A stretch of 60,069 nucleotides of DNA, from positions 1 to 60,069 of the forward strand of contig NZ_JHVJ01000033.1 of assembly GCF_000620085.1 (NCBI RefSeq), written 5' to 3'. Below, piece after piece: positions 8,507 through 17,618 of this stretch. Below the pieces are notes generated by a model, which ran no database searches, had not been told where the DNA came from, and saw only the letters and a program-made list of their open reading frames with translations. Numbering within the stretch: position 1 is the first letter of the stretch; each line of letters opens with the position of its first letter. The stretch is from Marinobacterium jannaschii DSM 6295 (GTDB lineage: Bacteria > Pseudomonadota > Gammaproteobacteria > Pseudomonadales > Balneatricaceae). The position numbers were made by a program, and so were the translations under genes.

Positions 8507-8941
8507 TCAGCGTTTCTTGCGCATATCGTTCATGCGAATCTCGATGCCGTTGTCCTGGTAGCGCTTGTAGTTGCGCCGGGTGGCGTCGAGGACATCCGGG
8601 GTCTGCACCACCACTTCGAGGATACGCTCGAACTGCAGGGCATCGTCGGGGATATCCAGCGCCAGGTTAATAAACACCTGTTGCTGGTTGGGACGGTGGT
8701 TGCCCCAGCCGAGGCGGATCGGTGAATCTTCCGGCCGCTGGCCGATCAGGCTGTGCGGCAGGAAGGCGTCGGGCCGGAACTCCCACAGCAGCTGATCCAC
8801 CGCTTCGGCATCGCTTTCATCCTGGCAGTGGATATAGATCTGATGGCCCAGCCCCTGGATCTTCTCCACCAGGCGGCAGAGAAAGCGGCTGCGCGCTTCG
8901 GGCGCAGCCGCGGGCAGGACATAGAAGTCAGCCTGAGCCAT
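8507..8941 (-). CDS. holC: DNA polymerase III chi subunit
   Basis: The 144-residue protein (from the ATG at 8941; a TTG directly before it could also serve) has the chi-family start ADFYVLP, then RFLCRLVEKIQGLGHQIYIH, the WEFRPDAFLPH segment and a C-terminal YKRYQDNGIEIR. Chi joins the clamp-loader psi subunit to single-strand binding protein at the replication fork. It starts 6 bp after the pepA stop and is followed by valS. Confidence 0.93.
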   Translation of the reverse strand: MAQADFYVLPAAAPEARSRFLCRLVEKIQGLGHQIYIHCQDESDAEAVDQLLWEFRPDAFLPHSLIGQRPEDSPIRLGWGNHRPNQQQVFINLALDIPDDALQFERILEVVVQTPDVLDATRRNYKRYQDNGIEIRMNDMRKKR

Positions 8942-8947
8942 CAATGC

Positions 8948-10465
8948 TTAGTCGTCGCCGTTTTCGTCGCTGGCATCGCCGGCGGACTGGTTCAGCAGGT
9001 ACTGAGTCAGCAGTGGTACGCAGCGGCCGGTGGCGCCTTTCGCCTTGCCGTTGCTGTTCCAGGCGGTACCGGCGATATCCAGGTGCGCCCAGCGGAAGCT
9101 CTTGGTAAAGCGGGACAGGAAGCAAGCCGCCGTGACGGTGCCACCGGCGCGGCCGCCGATGTTGGCGATATCGGCGAAGTTGGAATCCAGCTGTTCCTGG
9201 AACTCATCCCACAGCGGCAGGCGCCACGCTTTGTCGGCAGCCTGATCACCGGCAGCCAGCAGCTCGGCAGCCAGGTCGTCGTCGTTACTCAGCAGGCCAG
9301 TGGCATGGTGGCCCAGGGCGATAATGCAGGCACCGGTGAGGGTGGCGATATCGACCACGGTCTGAGGCTCGAAACGCTCGGCGTAGGTCAGGGCGTCGCA
9401 CAGTACCAGACGGCCTTCGGCGTCGGTGTTGAGGATCTCAACGGTCTGGCCGGACATAGTGGTGACGATATCACCCGGCTTAGTGGCGTGACCGCTTGGC
9501 ATGTTCTCGGCGGCGGCGATAATCGCGACTACGTTGATCTCCGGCTGCATCTCGCACAGGGCGGTGACGGCACCGAAGACGCTGGCGGCGCCACACATAT
9601 CGAATTTCATTTCGTCCATCGCCGCGCCCGGCTTCAGGCTGATGCCGCCGGTGTCGAAGGTGATGCCCTTGCCGACCAGTACATGGGGTTTTTCGTCCGC
9701 TTGCGCGCCCTTAAACTCCATCACGATCAGCTTGGATGGCTGTTCGCTGCCGTGACCGACCGACAGCAGGCTGTGCATGCCCAGTTCGGCCATCTCGTCT
9801 TCGTCGACGATGGTGGTGGTCAGGTTATCGACCTCTTCGGCCAGTTCAACTGCCTGTTCCGCCAGGTAGGTCGGGGTGCAGACGTTGCCCGGCAGGTTGC
9901 CCAGGTCACGCGCGGTGCTGATGCCGTTAACCAGGGCTACGCCATCCAGCAGGGCGAATTCGGCGATCTCGTTGTCATCTTCCCCGATCACGATGCCGAG
10001 CAGTTCCAGCTTCAGCGGATCGGCTTTTTTGCTCTTGGTTTCGTCGTAGTTGTACAGCTCGCTGCCGGACCACTCGACCAGCTGACGCACCTGACGGTAG
10101 AGGTCGTCATCGGCACCCACCTGCTTGTCCAGCGCGAATACGGCGGAACTGATACTGGTGGATTTGATCACAGCCATGGCGGCGGTGATCTGTTTGCGCG
10201 AACCGCGGTCGCTGCGCTCGTCGGCTTTGCCGAGGCCCAGTAGCAGTACGCGACGGGCGCTGATGCCCGGGACTTTCTGCAGCAGCAGGGTCTCGCCGCT
10301 CTTACCCTGAATATCGCCGGCATTCAGGATCTCCTGGATATAGCCGGATGCAGCCTGATCGATCTCGCGGGCTGACGGGGTCAGGGTCGCGTCGGCCTGA
10401 ATGCCGACGACCAGACATTCAGTTTCCAGAGAGGTGATATTTCCGTTGACGATTTCGAAATCCAT
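8948..10465 (-). CDS. pepA: Leucyl aminopeptidase (M17 family)
   Basis: This 505-residue cytosolic metalloaminopeptidase carries the M17 active-site blocks: VGKGITFDTGGISLKPG with metal ligands Lys and Asp, DEMKFDMCGAA, and NTDAEGRLVL with the two acidic ligands. In E. coli PepA is also a DNA-binding accessory factor at plasmid resolution sites and the carAB operator; whether that holds here is unknown. The start at 10465 (MDFEIVNGN) is preferred because TTGGAG lies 5 bases upstream; an in-frame ATG 21 bases further up has no such site. It is the first gene of the pepA-holC-valS group and diverges from lptF. Confidence 0.96.
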   Translation of the reverse strand: MDFEIVNGNITSLETECLVVGIQADATLTPSAREIDQAASGYIQEILNAGDIQGKSGETLLLQKVPGISARRVLLLGLGKADERSDRGSRKQITAAMAVIKSTSISSAVFALDKQVGADDDLYRQVRQLVEWSGSELYNYDETKSKKADPLKLELLGIVIGEDDNEIAEFALLDGVALVNGISTARDLGNLPGNVCTPTYLAEQAVELAEEVDNLTTTIVDEDEMAELGMHSLLSVGHGSEQPSKLIVMEFKGAQADEKPHVLVGKGITFDTGGISLKPGAAMDEMKFDMCGAASVFGAVTALCEMQPEINVVAIIAAAENMPSGHATKPGDIVTTMSGQTVEILNTDAEGRLVLCDALTYAERFEPQTVVDIATLTGACIIALGHHATGLLSNDDDLAAELLAAGDQAADKAWRLPLWDEFQEQLDSNFADIANIGGRAGGTVTAACFLSRFTKSFRWAHLDIAGTAWNSNGKAKGATGRCVPLLTQYLLNQSAGDASDENGDD

Positions 10466-10628
10466 GCTGGCTCCAAAACAAGACATTCTGTACAGATTGA
10501 AGGATAATGCCGCCTTTCGGTGCCTATACTTTTCAGGCAGCGGCAGGGCTCGCAGGCGTTAAGTTGCGGCCGGTTCCCGTTTGCCATGCACTATAAACCA
10601 TTTTGTCGATCCTGACAGAGTATCCGCT

Positions 10629-11741
10629 TTGATCGTTTTTCGTTATTTAGCTCGTGAAATCCTGCTGAGTATGGTGGCTGTGACCACGGTACTGCTGATG
10701 ATCATCATGAGCGGTCGTTTTATCAAATATCTGGCTGATGCCGCGGCCGGTGAGTTTTCACCCAGCGTGCTGTTTCTGATTATGGCCTACCGTCTGCCCG
10801 GCTTTCTGGAACTTATCCTGCCGCTGGGGCTGTTTCTCGGCATCCTGCTTGGCTATGGCCGCCTCTATCTCGAAAGTGAGATGACGGTGCTGCACGCCTG
10901 CGGCATGAGCGAGCGTAAGCTGATGCGCAAGACGCTGGGGCCGGCCCTGATGGTGTCGCTGTTTGTCGGCTTCCTCAGTTTCTACCTGTCGCCGCTGGGG
11001 GCGGAGAAGATGATTCATGTCTTCAACGAGCAGAAATCCCGCAGCGAGCTGGAGGCGATCACTGTGGGACGCTTCCAGTACGACAGCTCAGGCCGTTCGG
11101 TCTCCTATACCGACAATATCGATGAAGAGGGCCATCTGGGGCAGGTGTTCGTCCTGCAGCAGCTGCCGGATGACCGGGTGGCGGTGACCCTGGCCGAATC
11201 CGGCCAGCGCACCTTCTACCCGCAGAGCGGCAACCAGTATCTGGTGCTGCAGAACGGCGAGCGCTATGAGGGCCTGCCGGGCCATGCTGACTACCGTATC
11301 CTCGGCTTCGAGACCTACGGGGTGCGGATGGATAACCCGGAGGTGCGACAGGAAGTGACCAAGCTGGAAGCGCTGCCGACGATGCGCCTGCTGGAGTCGG
11401 ATATACCGGCCGAACAGGCCCAGCTGCACTGGCGGATGTCGATCCCGGTACTGGTACTGATCGTTTCCCTGCTGGCGGTGCCGCTGAGTAAGGTTAATCC
11501 GCGTCAGGGCCGCTATGCCCGCCTGCTGCCGTCGATCCTGCTCTACCTGGCCTACCTGACCCTGCTGAGCACGGTGCGCAGCAAGGTGGAGGATGGTGAG
11601 ACGGGCGTGGAGGCCTTCTGGCTGCTGCACGCGGCTTTCCTGCTGCTGGCCGCCAATATGATCTTCTTCGGACGGCACTGGCAGCGGTTGTTTGACCGCC
11701 TGCCGAGTCCGTTTGGCTGGATAAGGAGAAAACGCGCATGA
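10629..11741 (+). CDS. lptF: LPS export permease LptF
   Basis: LptF is one of two inner-membrane permease subunits of the LptB2FG transporter that extracts lipopolysaccharide and passes it to LptC. The protein begins (M)IVFRYLAREIL, the normal LptF N-terminus, when the TTG at 10629 is used. An upstream ATG at 10581 would add 16 residues that family members lack. There are three N-terminal spans (first about 10-30), a periplasmic beta-jellyroll domain in the middle, then three C-terminal spans after VPLSKVNPRQGR, a conserved motif. Its stop overlaps the lptG start. Confidence 0.93.
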   Translation: MIVFRYLAREILLSMVAVTTVLLMIIMSGRFIKYLADAAAGEFSPSVLFLIMAYRLPGFLELILPLGLFLGILLGYGRLYLESEMTVLHACGMSERKLMRKTLGPALMVSLFVGFLSFYLSPLGAEKMIHVFNEQKSRSELEAITVGRFQYDSSGRSVSYTDNIDEEGHLGQVFVLQQLPDDRVAVTLAESGQRTFYPQSGNQYLVLQNGERYEGLPGHADYRILGFETYGVRMDNPEVRQEVTKLEALPTMRLLESDIPAEQAQLHWRMSIPVLVLIVSLLAVPLSKVNPRQGRYARLLPSILLYLAYLTLLSTVRSKVEDGETGVEAFWLLHAAFLLLAANMIFFGRHWQRLFDRLPSPFGWIRRKRA

Positions 11742-12805
11742 TGACCCGTCTGGATCGCTATATCGCCCGCCAGGTGGGCGGCGCAGTCTTTATCGTGGCA
11801 CTGGTGATTATCGGGCTGGATCTGATGTTCGCGCTGGTCGACCAGCTGCCGGATCTGAGCCGCCATTATGACCTGACCCAGGCGATGTGGTATGTCGCCC
11901 TGACCAGCCCACGCCGCCTCTATGAGTATCTGCCGCTGAGCTGCCTGATCGGCGCTCTGGTGGGACTGGGCACCCTGGCCTCCAGCTCCGAGCTGACGGT
12001 GATGCGTGCCGCCGGGATCTCCACCCAGCGCATTATCGTCGCCGTCTGTAAGCCGGTGTTGCTGATTATTACTGCCTCGCTGTTGCTGGGTGAGTATGTG
12101 GTGCCGCAAACCGAGCAGACCGCCCAGACTCACCGGGTACGCATGATGGCACAGGATGGTCGCCGTTCGCAGCTGAACGAGGGGGCCTGGCACCGGGAGG
12201 GGCAGAGCTTTATCCATATCGATGCGGTTGCCACCGATGGCCGCCTGTTTGGCGTCACCCGTTACCAGTTTGATGAGAACCGGCAGTTGCAACAGGCCAG
12301 CTTTGCCCGCGAGGGTGAATATGTCGAGGGCGGCTGGAAGCTGAAGTTTCTGCGCGATACCCGTTTCTATCCGGACCGCACCGAAGTGGTGAAACGGAAA
12401 GAGGAGCTCTGGCAGAGCGGCCTGACGCCGTCGCTGCTGAACGTGGTGGTGATGGAGCCGGCCAACCTGTCGATCAGCGGTCTCAACTACTACTCCGACT
12501 ACCTGCGCGGCCAGGGGCTGCAGGCGGCGGAGTATCATGTGGCGTTCTGGACCAAGGTGCTGCAGCCGGTAGCGATTCTCGGCCTGGTACTGGTCGCGGT
12601 GTCCTTTATCTTCGGCCCGCTGCGTTCGGTGACGCTGGGGCAGCGCCTGATCGCAGGGGTGATCGTCGGACTGGTGTTTAAGCTGATTCAGGATGTACTG
12701 GGGCCAGCCAGTGCGGTATTTGCCTTCCCGCCGCTGCTGGCGGTGCTGGTGCCGATTATCGCTTGTTACCTGGTAGGTATCCTGTTGCTGCGGCGGGCGG
12801 GATAG
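11738..12805 (+). CDS. lptG: LPS export permease LptG
   Basis: The 355-residue partner of LptF begins LDRYIARQVGGAV, as usual for LptG, with the same layout of three spans, periplasmic domain, three spans. The LptB coupling-helix region includes ELTVMRAAGIS (about 86-96), and FGPLRSVTLGQRL lies at the third-last span. ATGATG at 11738 overlaps the lptF TGA by 4 bases, so translation is probably coupled. A terminator follows directly. Confidence 0.95.
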   Translation: MMTRLDRYIARQVGGAVFIVALVIIGLDLMFALVDQLPDLSRHYDLTQAMWYVALTSPRRLYEYLPLSCLIGALVGLGTLASSSELTVMRAAGISTQRIIVAVCKPVLLIITASLLLGEYVVPQTEQTAQTHRVRMMAQDGRRSQLNEGAWHREGQSFIHIDAVATDGRLFGVTRYQFDENRQLQQASFAREGEYVEGGWKLKFLRDTRFYPDRTEVVKRKEELWQSGLTPSLLNVVVMEPANLSISGLNYYSDYLRGQGLQAAEYHVAFWTKVLQPVAILGLVLVAVSFIFGPLRSVTLGQRLIAGVIVGLVFKLIQDVLGPASAVFAFPPLLAVLVPIIACYLVGILLLRRAG

Positions 12806-12814
12806 TGCTCGAAA

Positions 12815-12848
12815 CATAAAAAAAGGAGCCTGTGGCTCCTTTTTTTAT
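12815..12848. terminator. Bidirectional terminator between lptG and the RDD gene
   Basis: The stem CATAAAAAAAGGAGCC (12815-12830) pairs with GGCTCCTTTTTTATG (12834-12848) apart from one bulged A, with T runs in both directions. It separates two converging genes. Confidence 0.88.
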
Positions 12849-12850
12849 GT

Positions 12851-13318
12851 TTACCGCTTACCGCTTTCTTTCTTCTTATCCTTCTTGGGCAGCTGTACCA
12901 CGCAGGTGCCGCTGGCGATATCGTGCCAGGTGAGCTTTTCGCGGTTGATAAAGGCCCAGAGGAAGCCGGCAAACGCCGGTAGCAGCGAAATCAGGCCGAC
13001 CATAAAGCGAATCAGGGCCTGGGTCAGGCTGATCGATTCGCCGTTGGTGGTCTGTACCCGAAGACGCCAGGCGGCCATGCCCAGGGTCTGGCCGTTACGG
13101 GTCCAGAAGTAGGCGAGGAAGCCGTAGGTGAGGACAAACAGGAAGGTCTGGAAGCCGGGGCCGGTGACGGCCTGGCCGTCGTTGATCACCACTGCGATAA
13201 TGCCGACCACCATCCAGAGCGCCAGGATCACCATGCCATCGTAGACCATGGCGCCGAGGCGGCGTACGGGGTTGGCGATCTGGATTTCATCAAAGGTCTC
13301 GGGAAAAAGGCGTCTCAT
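12851..13318 (-). CDS. RDD-family membrane protein
   Basis: The 155-residue protein has the RDD domain arrangement: an N-terminal segment with RRLGAMVYDGMV (Arg and Asp of the family name), hydrophobic spans at about 27-47, 58-75 and 107-128, the QTLGMAAWRLRV motif, and WHDIASGTCVV near the end, then a lysine-rich tail. Function is unknown; some RDD proteins have been linked to ion or small-solute transport. The start at 13318 (MRRLFPETFDE) fits the family better than an ATG 39 bases upstream. Confidence 0.85.
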   Translation of the reverse strand: MRRLFPETFDEIQIANPVRRLGAMVYDGMVILALWMVVGIIAVVINDGQAVTGPGFQTFLFVLTYGFLAYFWTRNGQTLGMAAWRLRVQTTNGESISLTQALIRFMVGLISLLPAFAGFLWAFINREKLTWHDIASGTCVVQLPKKDKKKESGKR

Positions 13319-13378
13319 GGTCTTTCTGCTCTGTTGGGTGATGGGGCATTCTACCAATTCAGCGGCTGGCAGCCAGCG

Positions 13379-14587
13379 TCACTGTAATCTGAACAGTGGC
13401 CGCAGGCGGGTGCCCAGCAGGCTGCCAAAGAAGGCGGCCACCAGCCAGAGCCAGCCGTGCAGGCTGCCGGAGACAATACCGCCGAAGAAGGCACCGATAT
13501 TACAGCCAAAGGCGATAGTGGCACCGTAGCCCAGCATAACACCGCCAATCGAGGCGGCCAGCCAGTGCAGCGGCGGCAGGCGCCATTCAAACGAGAAACG
13601 GCCCGCCAGGTTTGCGGCCAGCAGGGCGCCGGCGATAATGCCGATATTCATCAGGCTGGTGGCGTCCTCCAGCAGCGGCGCATAGAGGGCATCTTCCCGT
13701 CCCGGCTGAGTCCAGTAGCTCCAGAAATCGATCTCCAGATCCAGTTCCAGCAGCATGGCGGCCTTGGCACCCCAAAGAGGGTAGGCCAGGGCTACCGTCC
13801 AGGGACGTCCCACCATCGCCAGGGTGGCAAAGTTCATCAGCGCCAGCACGATACCGGCCCAGATCAGCGGCCAGGGGCCACGCATCAGGCGGCGAGCCAG
13901 AGGCAGGCCCTGTCCTTCGGTATCCCGTTCCCAGTCGCCGTAGCGGCGCTTTTCCAGCCAGATCGTCAGCAGGGCGATGGCGGCAAACAGCATCAGGTTC
14001 AGGGCGATCGCCGGTGCGGCACCAAAATCCCGGATCAGCGAGACCGGCTCCAGTTGTGGCTGGTTCTGCCACCACTCATAGTCTGCGGTGGCCCAGAGGC
14101 CACCGGCGGCAAAGCCTATCATGCTGGGAATCGCCCGCATCTGGCCGCCGCCGGCATGGTAGAGGTTGCCGGAGGCGCAGCCATTGCCCAGTTGCATGCC
14201 GACACCGAAGATAAAGGCGCCGCAGATGACCGACCAGCCCAGTGGTCGCACCAGTGCGAAGACGGAATCGCCAAACAGCTCTCCGGCACTGAGTACCGGA
14301 AAAAACAGGCACACGGCCAGCGCCAGCATCACCATCTGGGCCCTCAGGCCCTTACCGCGCCGTTGCAGGATCAGGTTGCGCCAGGCGGTAGTGAAGCCGA
14401 AGGAGGCCTGATACAGCGCCAGGCCGATCACGCCGCCAATCAGCAGCAGCCAGCCATCACGGCCCTGTTGCTCCGTGCTGAGCCACCAGGCGGAGGCTGC
14501 CAGCGCGATGCTGATCAGGATCGCGGCCAGGCGCTGGCTGGCGGATACGGTAGATAAGGTATCGACAGGTGATGAGGTGCTGCTCAT
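13379..14587 (-). CDS. YeeE/YedE-family transporter (thiosulfate-type)
   Basis: The 402-residue, multi-span inner-membrane protein belongs to the YeeE/YedE (sulphur transport, TsuA-like) family. It is built as two related halves, each with a glycine- and cysteine-rich loop: QLGNGCASGNLYHAGGG (C137) and GYGATIAFGCNIGAFF (C362). In TsuA such cysteines line the path for thiosulfate. A rhodanese gene (rhdA) lies elsewhere in the window, not adjacent, and no TusA-like gene is next to it, so the substrate is inferred from family only. The gene appears to be monocistronic. Confidence 0.85.
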   Translation of the reverse strand: MSSTSSPVDTLSTVSASQRLAAILISIALAASAWWLSTEQQGRDGWLLLIGGVIGLALYQASFGFTTAWRNLILQRRGKGLRAQMVMLALAVCLFFPVLSAGELFGDSVFALVRPLGWSVICGAFIFGVGMQLGNGCASGNLYHAGGGQMRAIPSMIGFAAGGLWATADYEWWQNQPQLEPVSLIRDFGAAPAIALNLMLFAAIALLTIWLEKRRYGDWERDTEGQGLPLARRLMRGPWPLIWAGIVLALMNFATLAMVGRPWTVALAYPLWGAKAAMLLELDLEIDFWSYWTQPGREDALYAPLLEDATSLMNIGIIAGALLAANLAGRFSFEWRLPPLHWLAASIGGVMLGYGATIAFGCNIGAFFGGIVSGSLHGWLWLVAAFFGSLLGTRLRPLFRLQ

Positions 14588-14736
14588 GAGTGTTGCCTGA
14601 TTAATTCAAAATCCCGGGGCGCGAAATATACCACTCCAGAGCGCTGAAAGGGATCGGCTGTACGACAGAAAGACAGAGGCTTTGCTGAATCCGGGGGCGG
14701 GGCAGGCAGAGGGCGGGGCGGTTGGGGCAGGGAAGT

Positions 14737-14767
14737 CGCCGGACTGAGCATGCTGTTCAGTCCGGCG
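14737..14767. terminator. Strong hairpin without U tract, downstream of the Sel1 gene
   Basis: An 11-bp perfect stem (CGCCGGACTGA 14737-14747 with TCAGTCCGGCG 14757-14767) lies 26 bp past the stop of the minus-strand Sel1 gene. No T run follows on either strand, so it may protect the 3' end of the mRNA or need Rho rather than act as a classic terminator. Confidence 0.5.
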
Positions 14768-14793
14768 ATGTCGCTGGAACGTCAGGCCCGGCT

Positions 14794-15600
14794 TCAGTTC
14801 TTGTACGGTGCGACGTAACGGCTCTGGTAGTCATTCGCCAGTGCCTGGGCGGTTTTCAGTTCGCTTTCGCTGAGCTTCATTACCAGGCGCTTCTCGATAG
14901 CGGCAGCGGTTTCATTACCCAGTTCGGAAGCGTTATGCATCCAGGCGTAGGCGATAATATTGCTGTCGTAGGCGCGCTCGCGGCCGTGATCGTTGGAGTA
15001 CAGGGTGCCGAGGAAGAACATCGCTTCAGTATGGCCCTGTTCGGCGGCTTTACGGTACCAGGTCTCGGCTTCGCTGAAGTTCTGCGCCACGCCGGTTCCG
15101 AAGTTGTAGCAACGGCCGATATTGTGCAGGGCGGCGACATAGTTCTTGTCAGCGGCCTTGCGGTACCAGTCGAGCGCGATCTCAGGAGAACGTTTCACGC
15201 CGTAGCCGAATTCATACATCACACCCAGACGGTTCTGGGCGGCGGCATTGCCGGACTCGGCATCCTGGCGAACCTTCACCAGCTCTTTCTGGTATTCCTT
15301 GTTTTTCAGGCCGCGCAGGCTGTTAACGCTGTCCAGGTGGCCGATATTGGCGCCACGGGTATACAGACGCTTGGCCTGGTCCAGGTCCTTATCGACACCC
15401 CAGCCGTTTTCATACATCTGTCCCAGCATGTTGGAGGCATCGTGATTGCCCTCTTTCGCCAGCGGCTTGAGTTCATCCAGCGCAACAGAATAGTCCTGCT
15501 GATCGAAAGCGCGGGTAGCTTTACCCAGATCGGCGGCAAGGGTATATGTCGCCTGGAGGCTGAGCAGCAGGCTTGCTGCAAGAAGCGCGTGTTTTTTCAT
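14794..15600 (-). CDS. Exported Sel1-repeat (TPR-like) protein
   Basis: The 268-residue protein starts with a clear signal peptide (MKKHALLAASLLLSLQA..., probable cleavage after A22 or A23) and then carries tandem Sel1-like repeats. Examples are ASNMLGQMYENGWGV, AQNRLGVMYEFGYGV, ALHNIGRCYNFGTGV and AMFFLGTLYSND, each followed by a helix of the type A..WYRKAA. Such repeats form curved helical scaffolds for protein contacts in the periplasm. The binding partner is unknown. It is a single gene with its own probable promoter. Confidence 0.88.
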   Translation of the reverse strand: MKKHALLAASLLLSLQATYTLAADLGKATRAFDQQDYSVALDELKPLAKEGNHDASNMLGQMYENGWGVDKDLDQAKRLYTRGANIGHLDSVNSLRGLKNKEYQKELVKVRQDAESGNAAAQNRLGVMYEFGYGVKRSPEIALDWYRKAADKNYVAALHNIGRCYNFGTGVAQNFSEAETWYRKAAEQGHTEAMFFLGTLYSNDHGRERAYDSNIIAYAWMHNASELGNETAAAIEKRLVMKLSESELKTAQALANDYQSRYVAPYKN

Positions 15601-15646
15601 CGAAAACCTGGCCTGTTAACTGATTAGGGTTCTTAAAATTGCCGCC

Positions 15647-15652
15647 ATTATA
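15647..15652 (-). promoter_or_regulatory. Probable -10 element for the Sel1 gene
   Basis: The minus strand reads TATAAT, 47 bases before the start codon. The hexamer 17 bases upstream (TTTTAT) is a poor -35. The rest of the 297-bp gap to gloA shows GC-rich repeats near 15840-15880 but no gene. Confidence 0.45.
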
Positions 15653-15897
15653 ACCACGCTTAGCTGTAGATAAAATGTACAGGATCGGGTACGGCTGGCG
15701 GCTGTTATCTGAGAACTTTACTTTAGAAGTCGCTAATGTTGGCGCATTCTAGCGCAATCAGCGGACAGTTTGCAGGCGCAGATGCCAGAAAAAAAGTGTG
15801 CCCAGCGTTGAATAATTGATCAGTGACAAGGATTATCGGCGCCCCGGGCCGGGATGCGCGGGGCCGGGGCGGGAGGTTTCCCGGCCTGAATAAGGCA

Positions 15898-16293
15898 TCA
15901 GCCCTTACCGGATCTGGCGCCCAGTAACTCAATCATATAGCCATCCGGGTCTTCAACGAAGGCGAGGATAGTGCTGCTGCCTTTCATCGGGCCGGCTTCG
16001 CGCACCACCTGACCTCCCTTGGCCTTAATCGAATCACAGGCGCTGTAGACATCTTCTACCTCGATGGCGATATGGCCGAAGGCGTTCCCCTGCTCGTAGC
16101 CGGCGACACCCCAGTTATGGGTCAGCTCCAGTACGGTGTTTTCGGATTCGTCACCGTAGCCGAGAAAGGCCAGGGTGAATTTACCTTCCGGGTAATCTTT
16201 GCGGCGCAGCAGACGCATACCGAGGATATCGGTGTAGAAGGAGATCGACTTATCCAGATCGCCCACCCGCAGCATGGTATGAAGTAAACGCAT
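15898..16293 (-). CDS. gloA: Lactoylglutathione lyase (glyoxalase I)
   Basis: The 131-residue enzyme converts the hemithioacetal of methylglyoxal and glutathione to S-lactoylglutathione. All four metal ligands known for the E. coli Ni-dependent enzyme are present at the same positions: H5, E56, H74 and E122. The start at 16293 ([13 protein letters not shown]) is chosen because AGGGAT lies 7 bases upstream and the family starts there; an upstream in-frame start would add 21 unrelated residues. It diverges from the phasin gene. Confidence 0.96.
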   Translation of the reverse strand: MRLLHTMLRVGDLDKSISFYTDILGMRLLRRKDYPEGKFTLAFLGYGDESENTVLELTHNWGVAGYEQGNAFGHIAIEVEDVYSACDSIKAKGGQVVREAGPMKGSSTILAFVEDPDGYMIELLGARSGKG

Positions 16294-16564
16294 CGTGTTA
16301 TCCCTGATTATTATCTGTAGCTGAAGTTTAACGGTGATCCGGCTGATTGTCGTCAAGGTATTCAGTGCGCCGCACCGCGAGAATAGCCTGTGCTGAATAT
16401 GCTATTCGCAGGTGCCCTGATATGGCACCGCCGTGCGATTGCCGTTACAGTAAGGGCCGAGCCTGGCGCCTGCCATAACAACCGGGCGACCCTAGTCGAT
16501 GGCACCGCACATCTGTTACTGCCGCTGACAGGTCGCGACACAATAATAAGGAAAGGTACAGAGT

Positions 16565-16897
16565 ATGTTTCAGGATATGAGTAAGACACTGACTGAATCG
16601 ATGGAGCCGTTTAAAGATCTGGTGAATATCCAGACCCGGATGCTGGAAGATATCTCGCGCCGGCAGCTGGAGTGCACCCGCGCCTGTATCGAAGCGACGA
16701 TGCAGCAGACGCGCGAGTTGCCCAAGTGTCAGTCACCGGAAGACCTGATGGCGCTGCAGCGGGCTTATGCCGCCGAGCTGGAGGAAACCCTGCGTAATGC
16801 CGGCGAGCAGAACATTGCGGCCCTCAATGAGGCGCGGGAGATGATCGGCAAGCTGACCCAGGACTCCTTTACTGCCTTTGCACCGCCGCAGAAATAA
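16565..16897 (+). CDS. Phasin-family protein
   Basis: The 110-residue protein is mostly amphipathic helix, with a Phasin_2-like pattern: MEPFKDLVNIQTRMLEDISRRQ, a cysteine-containing middle, then YAAELEETLRNAGEQN and EMIGKLTQDSF. Phasins coat polyhydroxyalkanoate granules. No phaC or phaB gene is present in the window. GGAAAGG lies about 10 bases before the ATG; a second ATG five codons in is possible. A terminator follows. Confidence 0.75.
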   Translation: MFQDMSKTLTESMEPFKDLVNIQTRMLEDISRRQLECTRACIEATMQQTRELPKCQSPEDLMALQRAYAAELEETLRNAGEQNIAALNEAREMIGKLTQDSFTAFAPPQK

Positions 16898-16918
16898 AAG
16901 CCCTGCGCGGTGTGAACG

Positions 16919-16944
16919 AAGCAGCTCAGATGAGCTGCTTTTTT
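16919..16944 (+). terminator. Rho-independent terminator after the phasin gene
   Basis: The stem AAGCAGCTC (16919-16927) pairs with GAGCTGCTT (16932-16940) around loop AGAT and is followed by TTTT. Confidence 0.88.
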
Positions 16945-17001
16945 GTTTGGATAACGTTATCTGTGACAATTCCCTGGATTTTTTAACGGGCGACACTATC
17001 G

Positions 17002-17508
17002 ATGATTGGATTGTTTTTTGGTTCTACCACCGGTAACACCGAAGATGTAGCCGTGGCGATTGCGGAGCAGTTCGGCCCTGAGCTGACGCAACACGATATA
17101 GCCGATGAGGGCCTGGCGGCCGTACCTCACTACCAGCAGCTGATCTTTGGCATCCCGACCTGGGATTTCGGTGAGTTGCAGGAGGACTGGGGTGACCTCT
17201 GGGATGAGATCGACCAGCTCGACCTCAGTGGTACCCGCTGTGCCCTGTTTGGCCTGGGTGACCAGATCGGTTATGGCGAGTGGTTCCTTGATGCCATGGG
17301 CTTGCTGCATGACAAGCTGCAGGCACGTGGTGCTGAGATGATCGGCTACTGGCCAAACCAGGGCTATAATTTTGAAGCCTCTAAGGCGCTGACGGACGAT
17401 GGCAGTCAGTTTGTCGGGCTGGCGCTGGATGAAGACAGCCAGCATGGCGAGACCGCCGAACGGGTCAGTCGTTGGGTAGAGCAGCTGCGGGCGGAATTTC
17501 CGGCCTGA
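17002..17508 (+). CDS. fldB: Flavodoxin (FldB type)
   Basis: The 168-residue long-chain flavodoxin has the FMN phosphate loop GSTTGNTE (7-14), the aromatic FMN stacking segment GIPTWDFGELQEDW and a second flavin loop GLGDQIGYGEWF. It is closer to E. coli FldB than FldA. Its place directly before prfB-lysS matches the order fldB ... prfB-lysS found in enterobacteria. It carries single electrons to reductive enzymes; the partner here is not evident. Confidence 0.9.
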   Translation: MIGLFFGSTTGNTEDVAVAIAEQFGPELTQHDIADEGLAAVPHYQQLIFGIPTWDFGELQEDWGDLWDEIDQLDLSGTRCALFGLGDQIGYGEWFLDAMGLLHDKLQARGAEMIGYWPNQGYNFEASKALTDDGSQFVGLALDEDSQHGETAERVSRWVEQLRAEFPA

Positions 17509-17618
17509 TCCCGGGCGGCGAAATTTTGTCGCGCAACAGGGCGCAAGCGATACAAACTGACCCCGATTTCAGGTAAAATGCCTGCCTTTTTTTAACACTT
17601 CGAGTTTTGAGCCGGACA

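Noticed and set aside
8753-10243. A 496-codon open frame opposite pepA
   Set aside because: It mirrors pepA codons; no domain or ribosome-binding site.
11552-12817. A 421-codon open frame opposite lptF/lptG
   Set aside because: Gln/His/Arg-rich translation typical of antisense to a membrane protein gene; lptFG are certain.
15723-15932. A 69-codon minus-strand frame between the Sel1 gene and gloA
   Set aside because: It overlaps the gloA end, has Pro/Arg-rich composition and no ribosome-binding site.
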